Assembly (NCBI RefSeq): GCF_004342025.1
Contig: NZ_SLWN01000001.1
Location: forward strand, 229,877 to 293,876
DNA: 64,000 nucleotides
Source of the DNA: Kribbella steppae
GTDB taxonomy: Bacteria; Actinomycetota; Actinomycetes; Propionibacteriales; Kribbellaceae
Reading direction: 5' to 3'
Below the pieces are notes generated by a model, which was not told the origin of the DNA, ran no database searches, and saw nothing but the letters and a program-made list of their open reading frames with translations. Of the stretch, positions 27,840 through 36,862 are shown in pieces. The first letter of the stretch is position 1. Every line of letters starts with the position of its first letter. Both the position numbers and the translations under genes were made by a program.

Positions 27840-29122
27840 GTGCTCCTCATTTCTGGCATCTCCTCCCGGCCCGCCGCCCCGACCGGCTCCGGTTCCGTCT
27901 CATGCCGCCGTTCGCGGATCCCCACCTCGAGACTCCACCACCAAACGATCGCGCCGACGAGCGTCGCACCGGCCGATCCCCAGGCCGAACCGAGGGCGCC
28001 CCCCAGCGCCGCACCGCCGACCCCACCGACCAGGTACGCCGCCGACGCGTACAGCTGTGCCCTCAAACTCCGCCGGGCCACGCCGAGTGCGCGCAGACCG
28101 GCCGCCGCACCGGTATAGAAACTGGCGAACATCACCGACAAAGTTGCTGGCAGCAACAATGGTTCGGTGCTGTCCCAGACCTCGCCGAGCAGCGCGTGCC
28201 CCCACGCGTGCGGCAAGGCGATGATGATCGTCATCCCCCACGCCAGCGCGGCGAGGGACTGGGCGCTGCCGAGCAGCAGACAGAACCGTTGCAACGCCCG
28301 CACCGACCGGCGCAGCATCCGCGCCGCCTCCGGCACCGCCACCAGACCGATCCCGGACAGCACGATGAAGAACGGGCCGAGCATCATCTCGGCGCCACGG
28401 ACGGTGCCGACCGCTGCGACCCCGGCGATGGCGCCGAGGCCGTACATCTTCAGTTGGTACGCGCCGCTGATGGTCACGTTCTCGGCCAGATAGCGCAGCC
28501 CCAGGTCGCGATGGTCCCGGAACCACTGCCGGGCCCGGAACAACCTGGGGAAGACGCCGGCCTGCAAACCACTGACCAGCGCCGCGAAGATCCCGGCCGC
28601 ACCCCAGGCCAGGACGAACTTCGTGACGCTCGGACCGTCGTGTTTCGCCAAGTACAGCAGCGGAACCAGTCCGAGCGCCCAGGTGATGTCACTGACGAAC
28701 GCCTTGCCGCCCTGACCCGAGGCGAAGAAGGCGAACCGCCAGCTGTCCTGCAACATCAGCCCTGGCAGCACCAGGCCCAGCGCGATGAACGCGGCGCCGG
28801 GTCTGCCACCGAGCGCGGCCCCCACCGCGACACAGATCGCCCCGGTCGCCAGACCGACCGCCATCGCCATCCCGGACGAGCTGGCCACCGCGGTCTTCCA
28901 GAGCGGACGCGGTACGCCGCTGAACCGAACCGCCAGCGGATCGGTCGCGAGCCCGCGCGAGATGTTGACCACTACCCCATACGTCACCCAGGCCAGGCTG
29001 AACGCTCCGAATTCCACAGCGCCCAGCGACCGCGCGACGACGATGCCGACCACGAAGCTGACCAGGCTGGTGACAGCCTGGTCAGCGAGTCCCCAGGTAA
29101 CGCGGCGCAGCACCCCTCTCAT
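27836..29122 (-). CDS. Second polysaccharide flippase (Wzx-like)
   Basis: This 428-residue integral membrane protein has about twelve helices and is paralogous to the flippase at 16.1-17.4 kb over its whole length. The start MRGVLRRVTWGLADQAVTSL is three bases from the stop of the methyltransferase-like gene. Its position next to GT2 and the pyruvyltransferase suggests that it exports the repeat unit made by this arm of the locus, while the other copy serves the fucose arm; this division is an inference. Confidence 0.88.
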   Translation of the reverse strand: MRGVLRRVTWGLADQAVTSLVSFVVGIVVARSLGAVEFGAFSLAWVTYGVVVNISRGLATDPLAVRFSGVPRPLWKTAVASSSGMAMAVGLATGAICVAVGAALGGRPGAAFIALGLVLPGLMLQDSWRFAFFASGQGGKAFVSDITWALGLVPLLYLAKHDGPSVTKFVLAWGAAGIFAALVSGLQAGVFPRLFRARQWFRDHRDLGLRYLAENVTISGAYQLKMYGLGAIAGVAAVGTVRGAEMMLGPFFIVLSGIGLVAVPEAARMLRRSVRALQRFCLLLGSAQSLAALAWGMTIIIALPHAWGHALLGEVWDSTEPLLLPATLSVMFASFYTGAAAGLRALGVARRSLRAQLYASAAYLVGGVGGAALGGALGSAWGSAGATLVGAIVWWWSLEVGIRERRHETEPEPVGAAGREEMPEMRST

Positions 29123-29125
29123 GGG

Positions 29126-30247
29126 TCAGCCCACGACTTCGTGCGGTTCGGGTAGCGGGACCAGGTACGTGGCACCCCAGCCGCCACCGGCTTCGAGCTG
29201 AGAGATCACTTCGTCGGCGATGTCCCAGGTGAGCACCAGGACGACGTCCGGCCGTGCGGCCCGGAGTTCGTCGATCGGCCGGATCGGGACACCACAGCCA
29301 CCAGGGATCCGGCGACCGTGCTTGCCCGGTGCGGCGTCCACCGTGAACGCCAGCAGGTCGGTGCCGACCTTACTCAGGTCCAGCAACACCGGCGCCTTCG
29401 ACGGAGCGCCGTACCCGAGCACTGTCCGGCCGGCGGCCTTGTGCCGGGTGAGTTCGTCGTGCAGCGCACCGGCTGCGTGCCAGGCGGCCTCTTGCAGGGT
29501 GGCCAACTGGACCTCGTCGGCGATACCGGCGGCGTCCTCGTCCTCCTGTAGTACGGCGACCGATGCGTCCGGCTTGACCTCGTCGGCGTGCCGCAGCATC
29601 ACCATCAGGCTGCCGCCGAACATGTCGACCTGCTTCACCGACTCGACCGCCAGGCCGTGCAGTGCCGCCAGCCGGTCGACCGCACTGAGCGACAGGTACG
29701 ACCAGTGCCCGTGCCGGATGGTGTCGAACTGGTTGCCGATGAACAGCGGCAGCAGGTGGTGGAACTCCAGCACCAGCAGCCCGCCCGGTGCGAGCCGCTC
29801 CGCCCGCAGCCTCATCATCTCGCCGACGGCCGGCTCGTGTGCGATGCCGTGGACGTCGACCACCAGGTCGGCCCCCTCGCCGTCACCGGCCAGCCGGCAG
29901 CCGGCGGCGTACAGGTGCTCGAGCCACGATCCGCCGTGGTGGCTGGCGAACTCGAAGACGACACCGCCGCTGAGCTGCGGGTAGTCCCGCAGCAGTTCCT
30001 TCACCGACGACTCGGCGTGCGCGATGCTGGTCGCGGACTCGACGGCCAGCGGCGGCTCGGGCAGCTGCGGCTCGACCGGCCCGAGCTGGACCAGCGTGCA
30101 GTCACGGCACAACCACAGCTCGAGCGGCCAGCGCGGATCCGGACCGGGTGTCTCCGCGGTCGGGAAATAGTCGGCACACGGCTGCGCACCGAGATCCACC
30201 ACCGGTACGACGCTCTCCCCCGCACACCCACGACACTTGAAGTTCAC
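29126..30247 (-). CDS. C-methyltransferase-like protein with degenerate SAM site
   Basis: This 373-residue protein has the three-part build of TylC3/NovU-type sugar C-methyltransferases: an N-terminal zinc-binding domain (CRGC, LWLCRDCTLVQLG), a Rossmann-like middle and a C-terminal domain (TVLGYGAPSKAPVLL). The SAM motif I is altered (VFEFASHHGG against VEAASNDGY in the neighbour at 31.8-33.0 kb), the following acidic motif is missing, and the HEHYQYL catalytic block is GHWSYL. It may have lost methyl transfer. The GTG at 30247 is set by GGAGGGG just upstream. Confidence 0.75.
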   Translation of the reverse strand: MNFKCRGCAGESVVPVVDLGAQPCADYFPTAETPGPDPRWPLELWLCRDCTLVQLGPVEPQLPEPPLAVESATSIAHAESSVKELLRDYPQLSGGVVFEFASHHGGSWLEHLYAAGCRLAGDGEGADLVVDVHGIAHEPAVGEMMRLRAERLAPGGLLVLEFHHLLPLFIGNQFDTIRHGHWSYLSLSAVDRLAALHGLAVESVKQVDMFGGSLMVMLRHADEVKPDASVAVLQEDEDAAGIADEVQLATLQEAAWHAAGALHDELTRHKAAGRTVLGYGAPSKAPVLLDLSKVGTDLLAFTVDAAPGKHGRRIPGGCGVPIRPIDELRAARPDVVLVLTWDIADEVISQLEAGGGWGATYLVPLPEPHEVVG

Positions 30248-30261
30248 TGCATCCCCTCCGG

Positions 30262-30927
30262 TCACCATGTCAACGTTGCCTTGGCCGTGGTGAACGCTTC
30301 GGCGTACTGCGCCCGGCACTCCATCCCGCGCAGCCGGGCCAGCCCGGCGAAGACCTCTTCGTCGAACCAGTCGTGCCGGACCTGGGACGGGAAGGCCTTG
30401 TGCAGCCGGGTGATCTTCTCCCGCAGCTGCTCCTCGGTCAGGTCGACGTACAGCCACGGCCGGCTGATGTCGCCGTCCCACTTGGGGATCTCGTAGTGCA
30501 GCACCAGGTGATCGCGCCACACCGTCGGCGCCAGTTCGGCGATCAGACGATGGTCCTGGTGCGCGTCGGTGCGGCTCGGCGCCAGCACCAGGTCAGGGCG
30601 TCGGCCACCCTCGGACTGTCCGGCCCGGGCCGTTGCCTCGAGCAACTCCTTGGTCTCGTTCCAGAACGACGGCAGCCGGCCGTCCGGCAGCTCGGCCGAG
30701 GTAACGGTCACCTCGCACTCCGGCAGGAACAGCTCCGCGGCGCGGCGGGCCTCCTCGAGCCGGAGCGGACTGCCGGTCGCGATGACGAACTCGGCGGTCA
30801 GCTCCGGTACCGACTCGGCCAGCTTGAGCAGCGTGCCGCCGCAGCCGATCTCGATGTCGTCCGGGTGAGCGCCCAGGGCCACCAGGTGGACCGGACGCTC
30901 GATCAGACCGAGCTGGAACGGCAGCAT
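30262..30927 (-). CDS. PIG-L/LmbE-family deacetylase
   Basis: This is a zinc-dependent de-N-acetylase of 221 residues. The metal-binding AHPDDIEIGCGG block lies near residue 20 and the later histidines are in RTDAHQDHR. The family removes N-acetyl groups from GlcNAc-linked lipids or small thiol precursors; inside this sugar block it probably deacetylates an amino sugar or a nucleotide-sugar intermediate. Its ATG overlaps the stop of the cytidylyltransferase gene (TGATG). Confidence 0.88.
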   Translation of the reverse strand: MLPFQLGLIERPVHLVALGAHPDDIEIGCGGTLLKLAESVPELTAEFVIATGSPLRLEEARRAAELFLPECEVTVTSAELPDGRLPSFWNETKELLEATARAGQSEGGRRPDLVLAPSRTDAHQDHRLIAELAPTVWRDHLVLHYEIPKWDGDISRPWLYVDLTEEQLREKITRLHKAFPSQVRHDWFDEEVFAGLARLRGMECRAQYAEAFTTAKATLTW

Positions 30928-31784
30928 CAGATCGCCACCACCATGGGTGCGTCGTCGCCCGGCAGGTCCGGAGCCTTCTCCAGCACCTGCGCGCGCTGCT
31001 GCCGGGCCTCATGGCTCCAGAGCGCCCACGGCTTCTTGCCGGAGCGGTACAGCTCCTCGAGCTGGCTGCGCTCCTTCAGGGTGTCCATCGGCGCCCAGAA
31101 CCCGTGGTGTGGGATCGCCTCCAGCCTGCGCATCGCGGACAGCCGCGGGAACGCGTCCCCGACCAGGTCCTCGTCCTCGTGCAGGACGTCGAAGATCTCC
31201 TTCTTGAGCACGAAGTACCCGCCGTTGATCCACACGTTCAGGTCGGCGGCCGACCGCAGCCCGGTGATCCGGGCGTCGGTGCCGAACTCGACCACGTGGA
31301 AGGACGCCTGCGGCGGAACCGCGAGCAGGCTGGCGGTGATGTCACTGGTCATCACGTGGTCGACGATCTTGTCCATCGGCGCATCGGTGAGTACGTCGCC
31401 GTAGTTGGCCAGGAACGCGTCGTCGTCCTCCAGATACGGCCGCACCCTGCGCAGCCGCTCCCCGATGGAGGTGTCGATCCCGGTGTCGACGAAGGTGATC
31501 TTCCACTCGCTGATGTCGGAGTCGAGCAGCTGGATCCGCTGCCCGCCCTTCGACATCACGAAGTCGTTGGACACCGTCTCCTCGTAGCGCAGGAAGTACT
31601 CCTTGACCGCGGACCCCCCGAAGCCCAGGCACAGGATGAACTCGGTGTGCCCGAAGTGCGCGTAGTAGCGCATCACGTGCCACAGGACCGGCCGGTCGCC
31701 GATCGTCATCATCGGTTTCGGTGCGGAGTCCACCCCGCTGCGCATCCGCAGCCCGAACCCCCCACAGAAGATCACGACCTTCAT
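30927..31784 (-). CDS. Glucose-1-phosphate cytidylyltransferase-like nucleotidyltransferase
   Basis: This 285-residue enzyme would couple CTP with a sugar-1-phosphate to give a CDP-sugar. The N-terminus KVVIFCGGFGLRMRSG carries the nucleotide loop, PKPMMTIGDRPVLWHVMRYY and FILCLGFGGSAVKEYF are the blocks that distinguish RfbF from UDP- and dTDP-type enzymes, and LRRVRPYLEDDDAFLANYGD follows. The usual next enzyme, CDP-glucose 4,6-dehydratase, is not recognisable nearby, unless the short-chain dehydrogenase at 33.0-34.1 kb fills that place. Confidence 0.85.
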   Translation of the reverse strand: MKVVIFCGGFGLRMRSGVDSAPKPMMTIGDRPVLWHVMRYYAHFGHTEFILCLGFGGSAVKEYFLRYEETVSNDFVMSKGGQRIQLLDSDISEWKITFVDTGIDTSIGERLRRVRPYLEDDDAFLANYGDVLTDAPMDKIVDHVMTSDITASLLAVPPQASFHVVEFGTDARITGLRSAADLNVWINGGYFVLKKEIFDVLHEDEDLVGDAFPRLSAMRRLEAIPHHGFWAPMDTLKERSQLEELYRSGKKPWALWSHEARQQRAQVLEKAPDLPGDDAPMVVAI

Positions 31785-31808
31785 TGACTTTCCCTCCCCT
31801 GGTCGTGT

Positions 31809-33041
31809 TCAGATCACTTCGAGGCGCGGGATGGGGACGACGAACTTCGCGCCCCACTCCCGTGCGTAGCCGAGTTGGTGCACGATCTCCTCGCGCAGGT
31901 TCCACGGCAGGATCACGATGTAGTCGGGGCGCGTCTCGGCGAGGCGCTCCGGGGCGAAGATCGGGATGTGCGTGCCCGGCAGGAACATGCCGTGCTTGTG
32001 CGGGCTGCGGTCCACCGTGTACGGCAACAGGTCCTCGCGGATGCCGCAGTGGTTCAGCAGCGTGTTGCCCTTACCGGGAGCGCCGTACCCGGCGACGGTC
32101 TTGCCGTCGCGCTGAGCCTGGATCAGGAACTCGACCAGCTCGGCCTTGATGGTGAAGACCTCGCGCGCGAAGCCTTCGTGGCCCTCGACCGTGTGCAGGC
32201 CGGCGTCTTCCTCGTCCTTCAGTACCTTGAGCACCAGCTCGGACGGCTCTCCGGCGGTCTCGACCGGCGTCGAGAAGAGCCGCAACGATCCGCCGTGGCT
32301 GGCCAGTTCCTGGACGTCGACGACCTTCAGGCCGGCCTTCTCCAGCGCGAGCGCGGCGGTCTTGAGCGTCAGGTACTGGTAGTGCTCGTGGTAGATCGTG
32401 TCGTACTGACGCCGCTCGATCAGCCGGAGCAGGTGCGGGAACTCCAGCGACACCAGGCCGTCGTCCTTGACCAGCGCGCGCAGGCCCTTGGCGAAGTCGA
32501 CGATGTCCGGCACGTGCGCGAACACGTTGTTGCCGACGACAAGGTCCGCCTGCCCGTGCCGAGCGGCCGCGTCCTTGCCGGTCTCCTCGCCGAGGAAGTA
32601 GCTCTCGGTCCGGATGCCCTTCTCGTTGGCGATCTCGGCGATGTTCGCGGCCGGCTCGATGCCGAGCACCGGGATGCCGAGCGCCGTCGCGTGCTGGAGC
32701 AGGTAGCCGTCGTTGCTGGCGGCCTCGACGATGAGGCTCTCGGCGCCGAGGTCCAGCCGCTCCTGCATGTCCACGACGAACCGGCGGGCGTGCTCCACCC
32801 AGCTGGTCGAGTACGACGAGAAATACAGGTAGTCGCTGAACACGTCGTCGGCCGCGACGTACGCCGGCAGCTGGACGAGCAGGCAGTTGTCACAGATCCG
32901 GACGTTCAGCGGGTAGAACGTCTCACCGCTGTCCAGCTGGTCGGCCCGGAGGTAGCTCTCGCACGGCGGCGACATCCCCAGATCGACGAAAGTTCGGGTC
33001 AAAGGCTCGCCACACAGGCGACAGCCGACGGACTCCCCCAT
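31809..33041 (-). CDS. Sugar C-methyltransferase (TylC3/NovU type)
   Basis: This 410-residue SAM enzyme would add a methyl carbon to a keto nucleotide sugar. It has an N-terminal zinc site (CRLCGEPL and CDNCLLVQL), SAM motif I LIVEAASNDGYLL near residue 103, the acidic motif GIEPAAN, the catalytic YHEHYQYLTL block near residue 200, and a C-terminal domain (VAGYGAPGKGNTLLN). Its start overlaps the stop of the dehydrogenase gene by one base. With the cytidylyltransferase it points to a branched deoxysugar. Confidence 0.9.
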   Translation of the reverse strand: MGESVGCRLCGEPLTRTFVDLGMSPPCESYLRADQLDSGETFYPLNVRICDNCLLVQLPAYVAADDVFSDYLYFSSYSTSWVEHARRFVVDMQERLDLGAESLIVEAASNDGYLLQHATALGIPVLGIEPAANIAEIANEKGIRTESYFLGEETGKDAAARHGQADLVVGNNVFAHVPDIVDFAKGLRALVKDDGLVSLEFPHLLRLIERRQYDTIYHEHYQYLTLKTAALALEKAGLKVVDVQELASHGGSLRLFSTPVETAGEPSELVLKVLKDEEDAGLHTVEGHEGFAREVFTIKAELVEFLIQAQRDGKTVAGYGAPGKGNTLLNHCGIREDLLPYTVDRSPHKHGMFLPGTHIPIFAPERLAETRPDYIVILPWNLREEIVHQLGYAREWGAKFVVPIPRLEVI

Positions 33042-34135
33042 CAGTGCTTCTCCTCAACTGAGTCTTTTGCGGCGAAAACCGGTGCCTCAGGTCCGGGGAA
33101 CTGCTCGTCGGTCTGCCGGCGCAGCTGGTCGTCGACCAGGCCCGCCGACAGCAGTTGCTGGATCCGGCGCAGCCGGACGAACTGCGCCGAGTCGAAGTCC
33201 GCCTGGGTCAGGCCGTGCCGTTCGTAGGCGGCGGCGAGCTCGTCGACGCCCTTGCGCACCGTCCACTGCAGCTGCAGGTCCGGGAAGACGTCGTTGAGCT
33301 TGCCGAAGTCGACCTTGTAGTTGCGCAGGTCCGGGCCGGCGCCGTCGGCGATCGACAGGGTCGAGCCGGGGACCGCGTCGCGGACCATCTCGGCGATGTC
33401 GCGGACCTGGACCACGTCCTCGGACCGGCCGACGTTGAACGCCTGGTCGTGGATCATCTCGCGTGGCGACTCGAGCACCTTCAGGAACGCGCGGCTGATG
33501 TCCTCGATGTGCACCAGCGGCCGCCACGGTGTGCCGTCGCTCTCCAGCCGGACCTTGCCGCTCGTCATCGCGATCGCGGTCAGGTTGTTCACCACGATGT
33601 CCAGCCGCAGCCGGGTCGAGACGCCGTACGCGGTCGCGTTGCGTAGATAGGTGGGGCTGAAGTTGTCATCGGCAAGCTTGGCCAGTTCCGACTCGGCCAG
33701 CGCCTTGGTCTCGCCGTACGGCGTGACCGGGAACATCTCGGCGTCCTCGGCGACCGCTTCGGAGCCGGCCGCGCCGTACAGGCTGCAGGAGGAGGCGAAC
33801 AGGAACCGCTCGATCCCGGCGTCCTTGGCGGCCTGGGCGACCTTGAGGGTCCCGTCCAGGTTGACCGAGTACGTCGCCTTGCGGTTCAGATGGCCGAGTG
33901 GATCGTTCGACAGCGCGGCCAGACAGACGACTGCGTCGTACCCGGCCAGCTCGGCCGGGCCCACGTCGCGCATGTCGCGCGGCGGCCGGGAGCCGATCGG
34001 GTCCGGCCCGCCGAGCAGGTCGCAGCCCTCGTACAGCCCGGTGTCCAGTCCATCCACCTGGTGCCCGGCGTCCCGCAGGAACGGCACCATCACCGCACCG
34101 ATGTACCCGCGATCTCCGGTGACCAGAACTCTCAT
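33041..34135 (-). CDS. NAD-dependent epimerase/dehydratase family protein
   Basis: This extended short-chain dehydrogenase of 364 residues acts on a nucleotide sugar. The dinucleotide loop is VTGDRGYIGAVM, the catalytic region FASSCSLYG, and the Tyr-xxx-Lys pair is in TPYGETKALAE; LRNATAYGVSTRLRLDIVVNN is typical of the epimerase branch. It is the first gene of the minus-strand arm, so its promoter lies in the divergent region at 34.1-34.3 kb. Whether it epimerises, reduces or dehydrates the CDP-sugar cannot be decided by eye. Confidence 0.87.
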   Translation of the reverse strand: MRVLVTGDRGYIGAVMVPFLRDAGHQVDGLDTGLYEGCDLLGGPDPIGSRPPRDMRDVGPAELAGYDAVVCLAALSNDPLGHLNRKATYSVNLDGTLKVAQAAKDAGIERFLFASSCSLYGAAGSEAVAEDAEMFPVTPYGETKALAESELAKLADDNFSPTYLRNATAYGVSTRLRLDIVVNNLTAIAMTSGKVRLESDGTPWRPLVHIEDISRAFLKVLESPREMIHDQAFNVGRSEDVVQVRDIAEMVRDAVPGSTLSIADGAGPDLRNYKVDFGKLNDVFPDLQLQWTVRKGVDELAAAYERHGLTQADFDSAQFVRLRRIQQLLSAGLVDDQLRRQTDEQFPGPEAPVFAAKDSVEEKH

Positions 34136-34193
34136 CCGCCCGCTCCTCCGCTTGGCTCTGTCATCGCTACAACAGATCACCGAGCCGGCCCCT

Positions 34194-34239
34194 TGATACA
34201 TCGCCGCGGATTCGATTCCGGGGGAATTCGGATGTATCA
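34194..34239. promoter_or_regulatory. Large dyad in the divergent promoter region of the polysaccharide locus
   Basis: TGATACATC (34194-34202) and GATGTATCA (34231-34239) are perfect inverted arms, with an inner imperfect pair GATTCC (34214-34219) and GGAATT (34223-34228). The 177-base gap between two divergent operons is where a regulator of both arms would bind. The arms are AT-richer than the surroundings. Confidence 0.5.
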
Positions 34240-34312
34240 GCATCGGCTGGTCAGTGCTCCATAGAGGGCTGACAGCAGCAATGGGGAGTTCCACGCTCAA
34301 TTGGGGGGCGTT

Positions 34313-35635
34313 ATGAAGGTTGCCGTATTCGGCTTGGGCTACGTGGGGTCGGTGACGGCGGCATGCCTGGCCGCCAACGGCCACGACGTCTGGGGGGTCG
34401 ATGTCGACACCGCGAAGGTTGGTCCGATCACAGAGGGACACAGCCCGGTGGTCGAGCCTGGCCTCGACGAACTGGTGGCGGAGGGTGTCACCGCGGGCAG
34501 ACTGCACGCGACCACCGACCCGCGACTGGCATTGGACGGAGCGGACGTCTCCCTGATCTGTGTGGGAACGCCGTCGACCTCCAGCGGCAGTACTGACCTC
34601 ACTTACATTCGGCGCGCGGTCCGTGACATAGCGGAAGCGGCCCGTATGGTCGCACCGCCGGCCTCGGGTTTCCACAGCATCGTCGTCCGCAGCACGGTCC
34701 CACCGGGCACCGTCGACGACGTCGTCGAGCGAGTCCTGGCCGAGGTGCCGGACTCCGGCGACTTCACCTTCGGTACGGCGATGTGCCCGGAGTTCCTGCG
34801 GGAGGGATCCGGACTGGCCGACTTCTACGACCCGCCGTTCGTCGTGGTCGGCACCAGGAACCCGAAGGTCGGTACCGCTCTGACCGACTTGTTCGGCTTC
34901 CTGCCCGCCGAGGTGCAGGTGGTCGACGTACGGACCGCGGAGGCGCTCAAGTACGCCTGTAACGCGTTCCACGCGACCAAGGTCTCGTTCGCGAACGAGA
35001 TGGGGCGGATCTTTCGGTACTACGGGGTGGACTCGCGCGAGGTCATGCGGATCTTCGTCCAGGACACCACCCTCAACATCTCGCCGTACTACCTGCGCCC
35101 GGGCTTCGCGTTCGGCGGCTCCTGCCTGCCGAAGGACTTGCGCTCTGTCCTCCACCTGGCCCGGCTCAACGACACAGACCTGCCGCTGCTGGCCGGCACA
35201 CTCACGACCAACGAGCTGACCGTCCGCGACGTCGTGGACCGCGTCGTGGCCGGACCCGGCCGTGAGATCGCGCTGCTCGGCCTGAGCTTCAAGACCGCGA
35301 CCGACGACCTGCGCGAGAGCCCGAGTGTCGAGCTGGCCGAGCGGCTGATCGGCAAGGGCTACAACCTGCGCATCTACGACGCGATCGTCAACCCGAGCCG
35401 TCTGGTCGGCGCCAACCTGCGGCACGTGCGGTCCAAGCTGCCGCACCTGCAGCGGGTCCTGACCGCCGACCCGGTCGAGGCCCTCCGCGGCGCCGACCTG
35501 GCGCTGGTCTCGGCTACCGACAGCTCGGCCATCAGCGCCCTGCTCACCACCCCGCCGGCCCGGACCATCGATCTGAGCGGCCGGCTCGGAACCGAGGTCG
35601 AGGCGCTGCCCGGATACGAAGGAGTCGGCTGGTGA
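34313..35635 (+). CDS. GDP-mannose 6-dehydrogenase-like nucleotide-sugar dehydrogenase
   Basis: This 440-residue enzyme oxidises C6 of a nucleotide hexose to the uronic acid with two NAD. The N-terminus VAVFGLGYVGSVTAACLA, the block SPVVEPGLDELV, CVGTPSTSSGSTDL and the catalytic-cysteine region RPGFAFGGSCLPKDLRS resemble AlgD (GDP-mannose) more than UDP-glucose dehydrogenases. Its predicted product, GDP-mannuronate, shares its precursor with GDP-fucose. The start ATG at 34313 follows a G-rich ribosome site and opens the plus-strand arm. The exact substrate needs assay. Confidence 0.87.
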   Translation: MKVAVFGLGYVGSVTAACLAANGHDVWGVDVDTAKVGPITEGHSPVVEPGLDELVAEGVTAGRLHATTDPRLALDGADVSLICVGTPSTSSGSTDLTYIRRAVRDIAEAARMVAPPASGFHSIVVRSTVPPGTVDDVVERVLAEVPDSGDFTFGTAMCPEFLREGSGLADFYDPPFVVVGTRNPKVGTALTDLFGFLPAEVQVVDVRTAEALKYACNAFHATKVSFANEMGRIFRYYGVDSREVMRIFVQDTTLNISPYYLRPGFAFGGSCLPKDLRSVLHLARLNDTDLPLLAGTLTTNELTVRDVVDRVVAGPGREIALLGLSFKTATDDLRESPSVELAERLIGKGYNLRIYDAIVNPSRLVGANLRHVRSKLPHLQRVLTADPVEALRGADLALVSATDSSAISALLTTPPARTIDLSGRLGTEVEALPGYEGVGW

Positions 35636-36861
35636 GTGGTCCGCGCGTCCTGATCATCATCCAGAACCTGTGGGTCCCGTTCGACCGCCGGGTCTGGCTG
35701 GAGTGCCAGGCCCTGGCAGGATCCGGGTACGACGTGACCGTGGTCTGCCCGAAGGGCCCGAACGATCCGTCGTACCAGGTCCTCGACGGCGTCACCGTGC
35801 ACAAGTACAAGGCGTACGCGCCCGGCGGCAGCAAGATCGGTTTCATCGCGGAGTACGTCTACTCGTTCCTGATGACGCTGCGACTGGTGCTGCGGGCCCG
35901 GAAGGCCGGCAAGTTCGAGGTCATGCAGGCGTGCAACCCGCCGGACATCTTCTGGCCGATCGCGCTGCTGCTGCGCCGGCTCGACCGGACCCGGTTCGTG
36001 TTCGACCACCACGACCTGTGCCCGGAGCTGTTCCAGTCCCGCTTCGGCGGTACGACGAGCCCGGCGTACAAGGGACTGCGCTGGCTGGAACGGCGGACGC
36101 ACCGCACCGCCGACCACGTCATCTCGACCAACGACTCCTACCGTCACATCGCGATCACCCGCAGCGGTAAGGCCAACCACGACGTGACCGTCGTCCGCAC
36201 CGGGCCCGACCCGGAGAAGCTGCGTCGCGGCACCGCCGACGAGTCGGTCCGTCGCGGCCACCGCTACCTGGTCACCTACATCGGTGTGATGGGTCCGCAG
36301 GACGGTGTCGACATCGTGGTCCGCGCGGCGGACGTGGTCGTCAACAAGCTCGGCCGGACGGATATCGCGTTCACCCTGATGGGTGGCGGCGACGCCTTCG
36401 ACGAAGTAGTCGCGCTGCGGGACGAGCTGGGCCTGGACGAGCACGTCGAGTTCACCGGCCGGGTGCCGGACGAGACGGTCCGCACGGTGATGTCGACGGC
36501 CGACCTCGGTGTGTCCCCGGACCCGAAGAATCCGCTCAACGACGTCTCCACGATGAACAAGACGATGGAGTACATGGCGTTCGAACTGCCGGTCGTCGCC
36601 TTCGACCTGATCGAGACCAAGGTGTCGGCCGCCGACGCCGCGGTCTACGTGGAGCCGAACGACGTGGAGAAGTACGGCCAGGCCATCGTCGACCTGCTGG
36701 ACGACGAGGTCCGCCGCCGCCGGATGGGCCGGCTCGGTCGCGAACGGGTCGAGCAGGTGCTCGCCTGGAAGCACCAGCAGAAGGCCTATCTCGAGGTGTA
36801 CGACCGGCTCACCGGTCACTCGCGCCTGGTCGGCGACTTCCCCCAGGCTGCGGGGTCCTGA
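35632..36861 (+). CDS. Family 4 glycosyltransferase
   Basis: This retaining GT-B enzyme of 409 residues begins with GTG overlapping the dehydrogenase stop (GTGA). The N-terminal VLIIIQNLWVPFDRRVWLE and DHHDLCPELFQSRFG segments recur in exopolysaccharide GT4 proteins, and the C-terminal donor-binding part has GVSPDPKNPLNDVSTMNKTM and EYMAFELPVVAFDL, the E-x7-E-like region. It probably adds one sugar of the repeat unit at the inner face of the membrane. Confidence 0.9.
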   Translation: MSGPRVLIIIQNLWVPFDRRVWLECQALAGSGYDVTVVCPKGPNDPSYQVLDGVTVHKYKAYAPGGSKIGFIAEYVYSFLMTLRLVLRARKAGKFEVMQACNPPDIFWPIALLLRRLDRTRFVFDHHDLCPELFQSRFGGTTSPAYKGLRWLERRTHRTADHVISTNDSYRHIAITRSGKANHDVTVVRTGPDPEKLRRGTADESVRRGHRYLVTYIGVMGPQDGVDIVVRAADVVVNKLGRTDIAFTLMGGGDAFDEVVALRDELGLDEHVEFTGRVPDETVRTVMSTADLGVSPDPKNPLNDVSTMNKTMEYMAFELPVVAFDLIETKVSAADAAVYVEPNDVEKYGQAIVDLLDDEVRRRRMGRLGRERVEQVLAWKHQQKAYLEVYDRLTGHSRLVGDFPQAAGS

Positions 36862-36862
36862 C

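Noticed and set aside
33041..35446. An 801-codon open frame joining the antisense of the dehydrogenase gene to the epimerase.
   Set aside because: The real epimerase starts at 34135 with its dinucleotide loop; the rest is antisense to the nucleotide-sugar dehydrogenase and crosses the promoter region.
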